DNA from: Agrocybe praecox
Taxonomy: Eukaryota > Basidiomycota > Agaricomycetes > Agaricales > Agrocybaceae
Length of the DNA: 64,000 nt
Reading direction: 5' to 3'
NCBI GenBank assembly: GCA_964017145.1
Contig: OZ024847.1
Location: 3,472,001-3,536,000, forward strand
The notes under the pieces are model-generated. The model saw only the letters and a program-made list of their open reading frames with translations. It was not told the origin of the DNA and did not search any database. This document shows positions 23,066 to 34,449 of this stretch, piece after piece. How positions within the stretch are numbered: position 1 is the first letter of the stretch; the number at the start of each line of letters is the position of its first letter. The position numbers were made by a program, and so were the translations under genes.

Positions 23066-24089
23066 CTCAGGGGAAGTTCAAGGATCAGACAAGGTAGGGT
23101 CAATTGGGCGGTGTTGGGAGAAAGTATAACGATAAGGGTAAGGGTAAGGAAATTCTCCATTGTTCACCTAGTACTTATACCTTGTGCATTGAGATCCTTC
23201 GCAGCAGATCGGCTGTGGTAAGTCAACATCATGTTTTCCACGTTAATGTATGCTCAGGTCGAGTCATTGTTAATTTCCTTGCGACAATGCAGGTACTTGT
23301 TAAGACCTAGGTAACCCACAACAGGTCGTGTCGTATGTTTGGCTTCAAAATATATAACAGTACTCTTTGGGCCTCGGCGCAGTGTGCCTCATTGTATAAG
23401 CCAGTTATCACTCCGGGTAGTGATCTTTAGGCACCTGAACGTTAGTCCTTTATGTTTTCCTCGGCCCCCGGAACAATCTCGCTTGTTAATGGAACCGCCT
23501 ACAGTTGGGCGTAATTGTAACTCTACCGAAACATACTGATGGTCTTCCTTTAGGTGGATCATGTCGGCTATGACTGAATGTGTACGAGTGCCACTCCCTG
23601 GGTTCTGACATGCCCACTTTTGCTTTATTGTCCGCTTACCTCGAGGCATACGCATGAGCAGTGCACCGCTATTATATCCCGGAGTGATGTCCCACCTGGT
23701 TCCATTTGATTCCTGTGACATGCACGCCCACAGAATATGGCGCATAATAAGCAACAGGATCCTTGTACCCTCAATCAGGATTGGCGACACGCTCGATGTT
23801 TGTGGTACGACCATCATTTATTAGGCCAAGTTATTAAGCTCCCGTACCACTAATCTGAGTATGTAGAAAGCAGGACTCTAGCTATTGAGCAGATGAGCCC
23901 ACCCACAGAAATACGACGACGACGATCTATTTATATCCATAGCACACACAATGCTATATTTAAAATTCGCTTTCTTGCCAGGGAACGCGTCGCATACACG
24001 TTGCAGTGGGCCAGCCAACATCGCCTTTCCGAAGTTCCGCATAATATTATTTCATAGCCGACACCACAATATAATACTAGTTGGTTCTA

Positions 24090-24655
24090 CAGTCGTCTCC
24101 CTCATAACCCATACCTGTCGGTGGACGGCCGAAAGTATGGGTTATGAGGGGTCATGGGCTATGAGGGACATGCTAAAAATAGAACCATAAAAATCGAGAG
24201 AAAACAAATCTTTGGCATAAGACAGTGAGTCATAAATGGATGGCTAATGGCCAACAATCTGTATTTTTATTATAATATGAACCATATATGCGAATAAAAG
24301 TGTTGCCGACGTCCTCTTGATCCTTAATTTGAATGTTCTCATGCACGTTGAAGATGTTTGGGCATCTGGACTGGTACTTTTCTTTCATTTGAACACATAA
24401 ACTAGGTTAAAAAGGTGTTTCGTGATACAATCTCATGTTAGACTCATCATAAAAGTTCCCCATATAGCATAAATACGGAAATTTTTAGGGCAAAAACTAT
24501 GGGTTTTTTTCCAAAAAGGGTATGGATTATGGGGTATGAGGGATTCATGGGTTATCGGTCGGATTTCCCTGCGAACCAACTTGGTGGATCGAAAAAAGTA
24601 TGGGTTAGAAGGGGTTATGGGTTATGAGGGTTATGGGTTAAGAGGGAGACGACTG
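24090..24655. mobile_element. 566-bp TA-flanked inverted-repeat element (MITE)
   Basis: The termini are 24-bp inverted repeats with one mismatch: CAGTCGTCTCCCTCATAACC... on the left, and its complement ending ...GGGAGACGACTG on the right. A TA dinucleotide lies on each side (24,088-24,089 and 24,656-24,657). Subterminal copies of ATGGGTTATGAGG occur near both ends (24,130-24,170 and 24,520-24,640). No open frame codes for a transposase. TA duplication and long TIRs are typical of non-autonomous Tc1/mariner-pogo relatives. Unit A has the same flanking sequence without the element, so the insertion is younger than the duplication. Confidence 0.85.
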
Positions 24656-25020
24656 TATTTTGTTTTATGATTATGATTCCGGTGCAGAGCGGTTGCTGCT
24701 GCGTCTATTTCGTGTTGAAGTAATTATTTTTACGCAGCTCACGGAACCGCTCGTCTTGGCGACGTTAATCAATTATTTACGGCATAGCATGAAGTGGCAG
24801 TAAGAAGCGGTGCATTTTTACGGTGCGTGTTCTATACTTGTAGTATGACGTCCGGGAGGAAGCGTATCATATCAACATGGCGCTTGGTTTAAAATTGTAG
24901 TGACGTTAGTTATAACTTGTACGCGAAGTCAGGCTCTTCTTAGTATAAGCTCATTTGTCAAACCTTCTTTCTCAACATGGATCGTCGATTGGTGCAGTTA
25001 GCGAGGCAGGTACCTACCTT

Positions 25021-25364
25021 GACAGGAAGGCTTCAACGTGCGATATGTAGAGTATAACAGGGATACACATAGGGAGGGTAACAGTCCAGTAGTATGTATA
25101 TACGCTCAGTGCAGCCACGAAACGAATATAAGTAAGAGAAAATATATTTATTGTTTTAGTTTCTAATTGCACGAGTACCGGATTTAGATTAAATTAAATT
25201 GTAATGCACGCAATTTCTCGCTCTCAATCTGGGACTGGTGCGACAATGCTGATGCCGTTTTTTGGTCTTTTCCAGAATATATACGCGTAAAAATATATAT
25301 TTGGCTTTCTAATAGTACTAACTATGATAGTGTCAAGATGAATGAAGCGGATGACGAGAGCTCC
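25021..25364. other. Array flank, no gene seen
   Basis: AT-rich; weakly similar to 14.35-14.55 kb, the far flank of unit A. No exon found. Confidence 0.3.
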
Positions 25365-25510
25365 TCATGGTGATCTGACCCTAGGCGGCCAGATATAATC
25401 TCGTTGCCTCTAAGCCTCTCCGTAGAGTGTGTTGCTTAAAGTTGCCGATCGTTCGTCGAGCCTGATTCCTTGAAATTGCTCCTGGCTTTGTTCGCCTGTG
25501 GTCGGATACT
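25365..25510 (-). pseudogene. Second scrap of the family gene's long exon
   Basis: The blocks TGGTGATCTGACC, GGCGGCCAGATATAAT, CCTCTCCGT and GTGTGTTGC follow the order seen at 20,180-20,270 and 22,470-22,560. This is the tail of the array; it does not code. Confidence 0.4.
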
Positions 25511-26546
25511 GGCATCCATCTGACTAATACAAAAAGATAGGAGTATCAACACGTAAGCCAAATTTAATGAAACACAAAATCCTACCTTTAATAATACCCT
25601 TCTAACCACTCGCGAGCTATCGTCGGCGGTCGTGTTATTAATAGTATGTCGTATGGGCGATGACGCCGATCAATCCGCCCCGCACGACCACAAATAAAGA
25701 GGCAGCGTATGGAACACAAGCTATTTTATCGACTTTGTACATAATTTTCTTCTTACATTGTCTGCTATTCGGCACCTGTCAAGATTGCGAAATATTGACC
25801 TCTCAGTGGTCAGATAATTACATTCGTTTCTTCACTAGTGAAGATCATGTGAGTTTATCTATTTATATTTACCTCTCCCGGTGCAATATTTTCAGCCCGT
25901 GGTAATCCACCGACGCTGTGTCTCGGGTCCGTTCCAGCTCTTATGACCTCGAGTAAGTACGTGATAAGGTGGAACTTTTTTTTAGCTACTTACTACCAAG
26001 TAAATATACAAATTTCTGTGTTTTAGCGACTGAGAACTGTAAAATGTTTTCGATCGTTTTACTTACTTACAAGTGTCTTGGGCTGTTGAAGAACGGCTCC
26101 AGTCCCTGGGTATCAATGAACGTTCTCACTCGAGAGTAAAAATAGGGATTACGGACTTCATATGTCGGCATGTCTCGATATGGGACCGCATTTACCGTAC
26201 TTCGGCCCGTTAAACCAAAATTGGTTTCTTGGGCCCAACGGCTGAACGTCATCCATTTATCACCGACTAGGTCATCTTTATCAAGGCCTTTATACCTCTA
26301 CAAGAGACATCCTTCCTCATTATTCATGGTATATGGACAGAGCATTCATCCACAAGGACTCCATTCAAAGGAAGGGTTTGATAACTGCCACCAATACCTT
26401 GGTTACGCCAATCAGGATCCGAATGTTGTACGGTGATGGTTTCGAAACACAGACACGGTCCCCCATTGGACGACACGCTCTGACTTTTTAACGCAATCTC
26501 TCCTGTGATCTGACAGCAGTCAATGTCAAACCCCCTTGCCACCGAC
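25511..26546. other. Intergenic, no gene seen
   Basis: No exon chain on either strand. Open frames at 26,067-26,252 and 26,324-26,542 (-) have protein-like pieces but neither family likeness nor splice partners, so they are not called. Confidence 0.35.
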
Positions 26547-26553
26547 TATATAA
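26547..26553 (+). promoter_or_regulatory. TATA box of the four-pass membrane protein gene
   Basis: TATATAA on the plus strand about 145 nt before the ATG at 26,695, followed by a pyrimidine-rich leader. A plausible basal promoter, not otherwise supported. Confidence 0.45.
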
Positions 26554-26694
26554 TCCAAAGGAACGCAAAACATGGATCTTTGTAGTGGCAGAGCCCTCCA
26601 TCTCGTTTTCTTGCACGTCCGTTGTCTTGCAGCTCCGTCCTTCAATCTTTTATATTCGTTCGAAATCTTATCAATTTCTTAAACCATACCCAAC

Positions 26695-27255
26695 ATGCCA
26701 GAACCTTCAGTACCAAAGTCTGTCTACTGCTTGATCGTCATTTCGATGGTCATCTGTCTTCCAATGATCGCCCTTTCCGTGGTCAACTATGGGTTACTCT
26801 CTATCTGGCTCAACGCGGCTATAGCAGTGTTCATTCTGCTCCATAACGCTACTTTTCTGGGGGTCGCATGGTGGACCAAGAAGCATTCGAGCGGGACGAA
26901 AGCTGCAATCAGCATCAATGACGATGACGAAGATGGTCCGCTCACCATGGCCGAGCCCGCCGTTGCTTTCCATATGGGAAACATCGCACCGCTCATCTTC
27001 CTCTGCATCATTAACGCCACCGCTTTTGCTATCATGGTTGATATCACCACCCGCGGAGCCCTCAGCAGTACCCTTCCCGCCGAGCGCGTCGGCTCTCACA
27101 AATGGAATCTCAAAGTCGAAATCGCGCAAACCACCGTCCTTGGAGTCGAGTTTTTGGTTCAGTCTATCATGCTCAGCGTTTGTGCCCTTGGATGGAGACG
27201 ATTAAGAGAAGAGGAGGAAAATGCCCAGGAAGAGTACGAATACGGATCCGCTTAA
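26695..27255 (+). CDS. Four-pass membrane protein, uncharacterised
   Basis: Intronless 186-residue protein. Four hydrophobic segments are evident: about residues 10-34 (SVYCLIVISMVICLPMIALSV), 36-58 (LSIWLNAAIAVFILLHNATF), 95-118 (IAPLIFLCIINATAFAIMVDI) and 145-170 (LGVEFLVQSIMLSVCALGW). The loop between segments 2 and 3 has an acidic DDDDEDG run, and the cytosolic-looking C-terminus is Glu-rich (REEEENAQEEYEYGS). The layout resembles small tetraspan proteins common in Agaricomycetes that have no known role. It has no cleavable signal peptide. It stands alone between the end of the array and the tRNA. Confidence 0.8.
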   Translation: MPEPSVPKSVYCLIVISMVICLPMIALSVVNYGLLSIWLNAAIAVFILLHNATFLGVAWWTKKHSSGTKAAISINDDDEDGPLTMAEPAVAFHMGNIAPLIFLCIINATAFAIMVDITTRGALSSTLPAERVGSHKWNLKVEIAQTTVLGVEFLVQSIMLSVCALGWRRLREEEENAQEEYEYGSA

Positions 27256-27328
27256 ACTAGTGGTGCGCTTTATATTTTAAGTTTTATATTTATATTCCTC
27301 ATCATATGTATCAATCCAGGAGCTCAGC

Positions 27329-27550
27329 TCATAGCCACACCGTCAGATTGGCGTCAAATGCTTCCTCAAGTTGACCTAACAGTCTCGACCCCTCAAAGCA
27401 GATGTCCGCGCCGTCAATATCGCGAACTGCAGCTTTGCACCTCCCCGTCAAGAAGAACTTCGATATCGGTCTAACCCCCGCTTGACCTTTGTCCAACAAC
27501 CCGGACATCCATTCCTTAACCCATACATTTCCACTCGACAGAATACCCAT
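27329..27550 (-). CDS. Possible small ORF convergent with the membrane protein
   Basis: A 73-codon ATG frame, MGILSSGNVWVKEW..., ending EAFDANLTVWL. Amino-acid composition is protein-like, and it lies 74 nt beyond the convergent gene. There is no family resemblance and no promoter element; it could equally be antisense noise in the 3' region. Confidence 0.25.
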   Translation of the reverse strand: MGILSSGNVWVKEWMSGLLDKGQAGVRPISKFFLTGRCKAAVRDIDGADICFEGSRLLGQLEEAFDANLTVWL

Positions 27551-28458
27551 TCTCTAATTTCGTCGCAGAGACAGATATGAACACCCACGGACAAAAGGCC
27601 TGGCCCTGCTATCGTAGTACTGTTGAGCAGTTACACGCTTTTGAAAAGCGTAGTCGTTATTTATTTATTATCATTCTGTCGTAATCGTGCAAAATATAAA
27701 ACGAGTTATAGTTATTCTAATTTTGATTGACCCGACTGACAATAAAATTCCTTCAGTTGATATTAAGATCAAATACAAATGCGTAGTTCATTATTCCCTA
27801 GTCGTTGACTTGAACGAGATGAATTTTCTTCCTTTCTCATTCTACCTTGAGCCTTCTTGTTTTCTGCTTTAAGCGTTTCTCTTTGCTCCTCGTTTGGTCC
27901 CTATTTTTTTGGGTACATTACCTTCTGTGAGAAACGTTCTCTCGGCTTCTTTGTGGCCTACTGTTTCTTGCGTGTTTTTGGAAGTTTTTGCGCCATTTGA
28001 GGTACATAGGTTCATTTTAATGTTGTAATCACTAATACTTATCTCCCAGGAATCTTAATACTTGATTCCTTTTTTCCTTTACTTTATAGAATTCCTGCAA
28101 AATACGACACATCCCTGTGCCGAAACGGAGCTAGGGCGCCAGGGTGCGCACTGTGGAGGCGCATGGTAAGAGAGCGTATCGTTTAATTAAGCACGGGCCG
28201 CACTGATTCCAACTTCCGACCTTTGGCTTGGGATATTTCATTTCTTAACCTTCTTACATATAGTGTTTGGCATGCCACCTTCGAATGAATAGTTTTCGTT
28301 TCGTTGATTTACTCCCATCTTAGATACTAAAGACGAATGTATTAGAGATACTACCGAAAACACACCCAGTTTTTTTCGGATGTATACATATAAGAGAGTG
28401 ACACTTGTGATAAACCCGTAGCAACAGGTAGACGTACGCAGGTCTTAAACGCCTGCAT
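27551..28458. other. Intergenic, no gene seen
   Basis: AT-rich upstream flank of the tRNA gene. Only short frames; nothing recognised. Confidence 0.4.
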
Positions 28459-28540
28459 GGCCGTGTGGCGAAATGGCATCGCGTCTGACTACGACTCAGA
28501 GCGAATCAGGAGATTGCAGGTTCGACCCCTGTCTCGGTCA
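28459..28540 (+). tRNA. tRNA-Arg (anticodon ACG) with a 10-nt intron
   Basis: Cloverleaf: acceptor GGCCGTG/CTCGGTC (one G-U pair and one U-U mismatch), D stem GCGA/TCGC, anticodon stem TCTGA/TCAGG, loop C-T-A-C-G-A-A with ACG at 34-36, variable loop AGATT, T arm GCAGG-TTCGACC-CCTGT, discriminator A. An intron of about 10 nt (28,495-28,504, CTCAGAGCGA) sits one base 3' of the anticodon, the standard eukaryotic 37/38 position. The ACG anticodon becomes ICG after deamination and reads CGU, CGC and CGA. The gene lies 145 bp outside the left end of the large transposon. Confidence 0.85.
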
Positions 28541-28544
28541 TCTG

Positions 28545-28549
28545 TTTTT
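28545..28549 (+). terminator. RNA polymerase III terminator
   Basis: A run of five T on the coding strand five bases after the discriminator base of the tRNA gene, the normal Pol III stop signal. Confidence 0.75.
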
Positions 28550-28682
28550 GCATGCACCGTTGTGCATTTTTTAATTCCTCACTTTTTGGGGGAAGGACGC
28601 CGTTGATCATGGGAAAATAAACAAATTTCTTCTAGCAAATGTGTGGCATTGGTAACCACGTGACTATCAACGCGGCTCCACA

Positions 28683-28685
28683 CAT
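28683..28685. repeat. Left target-site duplication (CAT)
   Basis: CAT directly before the left terminal repeat. The same CAT directly follows the right terminal repeat at 43,199-43,201. Three-base duplications are usual for EnSpm/CACTA-type elements. Confidence 0.7.
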
Positions 28686-28733
28686 CACCCCGGGAAGTTG
28701 ACGTTTTCGGGTCACCTGAAAACGCCCGAGAAA
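28686..28733 (+). repeat. Left terminal inverted repeat
   Basis: 48 bp beginning CACCCCGGGAAG and ending CGCCCGAGAAA. It contains a near-palindrome TTTTCGGGT-C-ACCTGAAAA. Six mismatches against the right end, at repeat positions 12, 13, 16, 17, 18 and 24. Confidence 0.8.
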
Positions 28734-29155
28734 ACCCGGTTTTCTCTCGCCAATTAGGTATGGCTAAAAATAACAAATATACCAATTTTTTCGGTCAATA
28801 TGACATGAATAGGGAAACTAAATATGTAGGTCGCCGTTTATTTACTTCTTGAAACTGTATTACGAGTCTTGTTCTTAGTCCGTATCAAAACAGGGCCTAT
28901 AATTACCGTTTCAGTCAAGTTTTCAGTCAGACGATAACCATGGTAATCGGGGTAACTAAAAATATACAACAAAACTTCAATTTATAAGCATGTTTTTGAT
29001 GCGCTGATCATTGTATTAATACTCTTGTTTTCGGGGTGAGAAATCTTTTGAATGAAAATATTATTTTTTGCTCAGCTGAAACTAAGCGTAGGATGATCGG
29101 ACGACTGGCATACGAGCATACACCAGGCTTGACGAAGTGAAAAGACAAAAATAGT

Positions 29156-32100
29156 TCAGAGAGAAAAATGTGTCCAACTTCCCTTGACAGACCCGAGTCG
29201 ACTCAAACCTTTGAACAGAAAATAAGTAAAGAGGTAAAAGATAGTTTTTGATACGCACTCTAGAGAGGTCCAGAATTACAGCCCTGTCCTTGAAAGTATA
29301 TCTTGCCACATGTGTGACAACTGACGAGAGCTCGATGACGTCCAAGCGAGTCATTTTCTGCATATCTGCAGAATATGTGCGACAGGGAAAAAATGGATAT
29401 CGTGCAAAGGGGTCACGCTGGCCGGGTTGAAGGGGAGACTGGCGTTGAACATGTAGTCGAGGGCCGATGCTTGATGTTGTTATTTTCTGTATGCTCCCAG
29501 CTATAGGCGAGACAGAGTCGTGCGTTGGGTAGTATAAAATGAGACTATTACCCATGTGAGTCTTTGCGCGCGAGTAATTGACACCGTGGTATTTGTAATG
29601 CGCAACCTCGACTGGGAGTGGGCCTGTAGTGCTCGGACATGACTCAGAGTCGGAATGCAGGACGTGGGAGCTGAATGCTTTGTCGAAGAGCGCCTTGAAC
29701 TGTCGTATGACCTCCGGACAATCGGATCGGCGTAACCAACGCTGCAAGTTAGCCCGTTTGGTATAGGACTTCAACATCGTCTGCTCCAACATGCCTGTAG
29801 TAAATATTTATTTTTAGATTATGTACTTGTGTGAATAAGAATACATTGCACTCACCACCGATCATATCATTAGTATTAATCCTCTGGAGAACCCCAATGA
29901 GGCGCTCAAAGGGAAACGCCCACCACGACATCACCGGACCAAAAAGAAGCAGAAAGTCGTAGATATGGAAAGCGGCGTGGACGTTTGGCCTTTTCCGGTG
30001 CTCCGAAGTGTGTGGGTGTAATTCATACAAATTGTCGACCCAATACCGCAGAAGTGTGCGGTATCTGACCGCTCGAGCATGTGTCATAGTGTTTTTTACC
30101 ATAAGAGTGACAGCTTCGAACAAAGCCATAGAGTGGTCGAGTAGCCCTAGGAAATGCTGTTGGTGAGGGATGCTTTCGTCTCCCCATAATGTAACAAGTG
30201 CGATTGGAATGTAGATTGTACTGAGAGTTCTCCATTCTCCAGCCTTGATAAGACCTGCCGACGCTTCGCCGTAATTTAAAGGGACAGAGTGAATCCATGA
30301 GGGTGTTTCCGTCGTTTTAATGACATGCTGTACGTAACGCAGTGTGGTCATATCACATGTCTTGGGCCAGAAATTCTCAGAGACTAGTGGAAATTTTAGA
30401 CGCTGAGATTAGAGATAAGCGGACGTAGGCAAGCGGAGAAATATTTTTAGAAGACATACCCATTGTACTAAAAGCTTGGTCAGATGCTTTTTCGTCGTTG
30501 GTAGAACATAAACCCCTTTGTCATTTTGTATTCTTATGTCGAGTAGCTTAAGGTCATCCGCTACGAAGTTTAAAGCGTTCTTTTTTCTTCTCATTAAGCG
30601 CACTTCGAGTTGCGTCTCGTTGAGAGGATCTGGGCCATTGTCTCCAATGGGATGTTCCAAGAGATTATGGATTGAGCTAATCTGTTTTTGGTCTTTATCG
30701 CTGAAGCCGGGGATCTTGTTATCTTCATATTGAGTCCATGGATAGCAAAAAGCAGGTTGAGTCGTGATTTTTGCCTGAGCTGAGTCGAGACAAAGGACAT
30801 ATCGACAATGGTAGTGAACAAGACCCTCCAAGATGCAGTGCATGCTGTCGATAACAAGCATATGGGTGGGATCCCAATACGGTAATTGCCAAAGCTCCGA
30901 CCAGCGTAGACCATGCTCTGCTTCAATATGTTCGCGTTCCGTCAATGTCCCAGCGTCCCGCCATGCTTCAGCGTATCGACGCAAGCTGCGAGTATCGCGC
31001 CGTTTCCAGTGTTCGCAATCAGTTCTATACATAGTCGCCCGATCACGACAGTCACACACAGTACAATATATATTGGAAGCAACTCCAGCGGATCCAGAGA
31101 CCTTGCGTGCGGCTGGGAGATCGTTGATTGAGAGTACGAGTGCAACGTCAACGTGCTCGCCGTGTGTGGGTGAATCAGCTGTATTTGATAGGTGATAACC
31201 TGGACTCCATCCAGCTTTCAGTTCCTCGATGATAGGACGAATGTAGTGGTTGAGCTCTTCCAAAGGGGGTTCATGAGGACCAGGAATTATACCTACTGGA
31301 AATATAAATTCCGGCTTGTATCGAAGGTCTTCAGGGAGATTCATAATCACTAACGTGATAATGCCGATTGACTTGGTAGCTGCGCGTCGCTCCGTATTCG
31401 GGTTAAAGAAATCTACGTGCATCGCAAGTACAAGTCGGATCACTTCTCCGCGGTCGATAAACAGTCGATTAGAATTTGGGCCCTTGAAATTACGGATGAA
31501 TGAAGAGTCGAAGATATTCCGCGACTCAGTTAGTGGTTGCCATATGTTGGCAAATGCGTCGTTGCATGCCTTCTTGCACAGGCGCTCGGCCTCGGGGTCG
31601 GTGAGTACACGAGACAAATAGTCTTTCAAGGAAGTCGATACGAAAGGTTTCAATGGGGAATTAGATCCGTCACGTCCAGACTCTTGAAGTAGGTTACTTC
31701 CGCAAGGTTGTCGACCATCCTTGGTGAGGATCCGATTTGTGCAGTGAGTTGGATATGCGTATTGGGTAGTAACGCGGTTATAAATCGATTTATGGGTGAA
31801 GTTGCAAGAAGGACATGCTGCATAGATCGTCGCGTCACTGTCCAAGTCAAAGAAACCCAGTGCCTGATCAATGGTTGACGGTAATTGTTGCAACACAGTA
31901 GATTGGTTCGTCGGGTAGCACTCTTCACGTTCATCCCCGGGAGGCAGACTAAGTGCCATTGACATGCGGATGACCATGGATATCACACTAAGGATGAAGT
32001 CGCAGGACTTGCCGCTTAGACCCATGACAAAATGTGCGACGGCTCCCAAGAGAAGGGTTATCTGAGTAATGGTGTCAAGACGTGCTACAGGGCTGGATAG

Positions 32101-33000
32101 CATCTTCTCTACAAAATGAACGCGGTTAGAACATCAAGTATATCTTCGAATATATCGCTGATACCTCATACCTGAATTAATGTGTATGGGGATGATTGGC
32201 TCTATCTCTGCATGGAATAAGGCACCCAGTTGTGCGACAAGTGCGTCTGCGTTCTTGAGGTCTTCAAGTATCAGCTGTTTCCGCTCAAATATGATGGAGG
32301 ACGGGTTATTGAAATTAAGCGCCAGAGATATTCCGGATGCTCGTATTTTCTCTGATATCCGTTGAAGAAGTGTACGCATTTTACTCTCATCCGCTAATAT
32401 GTCGTTATTGATCTGACCAAGAGAGGAGGTGATTGCGTTAACATCGTTTTTAATTGCGTCCAACAGCAATGAATGTTTCCTTTCTTGGGAGTTCGTCGGG
32501 AGGCCTTCTCTGGAAATAGATTGGGCAGTGGATGTAGTTGATTTCGTGACTTTCTGGAATCTATCTTCAAGCACCTTGTAGAGACTATGCTGGACGGCAT
32601 CCATAGGGATTAAGTTCTGCGTGGTAACGGGACCTCCAATCGATTGATTGTCTGAGATGCTCAGTCCTAGTAGTACCTCAGATACGTTTGAAATAGTGTC
32701 ATTAATCTGTAAACGAGCAATTTAGCTACGTTCTGACCCTCGATAGAGGTAGACAGGAATAAATAATACCTCTGGCGACGGGCTCAAAGATAATTTAGCC
32801 CCAGCATTACTAGCTTCAATATCTGGCGTCTACACACTTACAATTGATTTGCAGGAGAACATAAAATAATATCTTACCATGTCTTTGGTTTTGTAATTCT
32901 TAATTTCCAAGCTGTGGACCATCTTTGATGTCTTTCGAACGTGATGGCCGTTGGGGTAGATTGAGCATTCACAGAAATATGTATGGTCGACTGCGGGCAT
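29156..33000 (-). CDS. Tnp2-type transposase (Transposase_21 family)
   Basis: Catalyses excision and insertion of the surrounding element (family knowledge). Exons on the minus strand: 32,878-33,000 (MPAVDHTYFCECSIYPNG..., a short Cys/His motif normal at the N-terminus of these proteins); 32,770-32,829 (TPDIEASNAGAKL...); 32,172-32,706 (helical); about 30,468-32,105; then about 29,855-30,410 and smaller 3' exons. The large exon has DVALVLSINDLPAARKVSG, the zinc-knuckle-like CTVCDCRDRATMYRTDC, and the family signature ELWQLPYWDPTHMLVIDSMH followed by CILEGLVHYH. Later exons carry SWWAFPFERLIGVLQRINTN and PGQRDPFARYPFFP. It ends ...SRLGSVKGSWTHFSL. About 1,050 residues with no stop inside the main exons, so it may still be functional. 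The gene is transcribed toward the left terminus. Confidence 0.85.
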
Positions 33001-33560
33001 TTGGAAAGAGAGTTGGGGTAGACCTGGACACGAGTGCTGGGTGAGATACTATATATATTTATTGAGTCTCGGAAAAGCGTCTCGAATAAGCCATGACTGA
33101 CTATGCGACAAAGAGAACATAATTCATGGATACGTTGCGATGTCAACTGGAGGAAATTTTTTTTTGTTCGTATCCAAAAATCGTGGATGCAGAGACCGTC
33201 AGTGCGTCTCTAACAGATTGTTATTGTTAATCCGTACTAAATATAGACTGGCCGATTTGGGGTCAGTGGCGGACGATCTTGCTTTGCTGCTCTTTTGTTT
33301 ATCTCAAAATTGAATAGACACAATTTTCATTCTTACATCGTCTCCATAGTAAACGCAATTGTGCTATGAGAGGGCCTAGCAACAGACGACTGGCGGGCTG
33401 TATGCCATGTTGGCGGATCGCATACATATCCGGGCAAGTAATCCACGTGACATTGCAAGAGTATGGAAAGTTGCGACCAGACACGACTCGGCATAGGTTG
33501 CCGCATATCCGTGGCTCTTGGCGCATAAAAACTCAATGATGCGCATCTTTATAGGTTATG
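33001..33560. other. Transposase upstream region
   Basis: No exon supported. The ORF reading MRQEPRICGNLCR... (33,299-33,526, minus) lacks a splice link to the transposase start and is not called. The region should hold the transposase promoter. Confidence 0.35.
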
Positions 33561-34180
33561 CATATATCGTGTACGAGATCCGCGAGCTTTATTGGAAACA
33601 CTTTTGATATCTTGATTTATCATTTTGATTTGATACGCGGCATTCCTTTGCCGAATATTGGTAAGCCGACCATAGTACCTTCGTATTTCCGAGCGTATAT
33701 ACTACATATACCCTCAATTATGTACTGAATGTATTTTATGTGCATGAATAAAACTTTCATATACTAATTACATACCAGTACAACATGGGGGGGGGGGGGC
33801 ACTGAAAGCGGGTCGGATGGCTTATTCTGCACGCTGACGAACCGTGGGAATGCGACATGTGCCTAGCGCGGACATCAGCCGCTCGTTGCTGAATCTACTC
33901 ATAGCGCCTCTCTGAAGAACCAGTATTATTTGAAACTTTGTATATATGCAGATTACTATACAGTAATGTTATCCCGCTAAAAAAAACGGATGCCAGGTCC
34001 TCCTGAGACCCAGAAAGCCATTCATTTGGGATCTTTCTACAATGGAAAATCATCACAAGTTAATATCCAATTTCCACAGGGCTCTTATCTTCTTTGCTTT
34101 GTTGATCTATCTTCAACTTTCTAAAAAAATTTGTTGAGGGAAGTAGCATTGGGAACTTAAACAAGATAAATTCCATTCTG
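33561..34180. repeat. Direct-repeat unit 1 in the nested cluster
   Basis: The segment from GTGTACGAGATCCGC (33,570) through GATACGCGGCATTCC (33,634), and on into the following 250-bp block and its tail, recurs at 34,450-34,935 in the same order with internal deletions. A 12-base G run at 33,788-33,799 separates its two parts. Confidence 0.65.
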
Positions 34181-34410
34181 AAATGGGTGGCTTTCTGGGT
34201 CTCAGGAGGACCTGGCGTCGTTTTTTTTTGGCGGAATACCATTATTGTATAGTAATCTACATATATATAAAGTTTCAAGTAATACTGATTCATCGGGGAG
34301 GCGCTATGAGTAGATTCAGCACCGTGCGGCTGATGTGCGCGTTGGGCGCATGTCGTGTTCCCACGGTTCATCAGCGCGCAGAATAAACGATCCGACCCGC
34401 TTTCAGTGCC
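33798..34410. mobile_element. 613-bp fold-back element nested in the transposon
   Basis: Two inverted arms of about 230 bp (33,798-34,033 and 34,178-34,410), outer ends GGCACTGAAAGCGGGTCGGAT and its complement, with a loop of about 145 bp. The arms share GAATCTACTCATAGCGCCTC and CCAGGTCCTCCTGAGACCC. No coding capacity for a transposase. A third copy of the arm lies at 34,550-34,775. Confidence 0.75.
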
Positions 34411-34449
34411 TCCTGCCTTGTACTGCTATGTAGTAGATACAAGCCTATT

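Larger units (their letters stand above)
20840..25020 (-). repeat. Duplicated unit C of the family array
   Basis: Homologous to unit A (10,880-14,330) in the same orientation; the extra length is mostly the 566-bp inserted element at 24,090-24,655. Similarity continues after the insertion (for example CGTGTTGAARTAR-TTTTTACG-AGC and GTATGACGTC.TGG.AGAAGC) to about 25.0 kb. Confidence 0.75.

Noticed and set aside
28686..28733. Terminal repeat match explained only by its internal palindrome TTTTCAGGT/ACCTGAAAA
   Set aside because: The outer CACCCCGGGAA and inner CGCCCGAGAAA match only in inverted orientation and in exact register, and CAT flanks both ends.
32134..32604. Frame with MDAVQHSLYKVLEDRF as a separate gene
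   Set aside because: It is the third exon of the transposase: upstream and downstream splice sites join it in frame.
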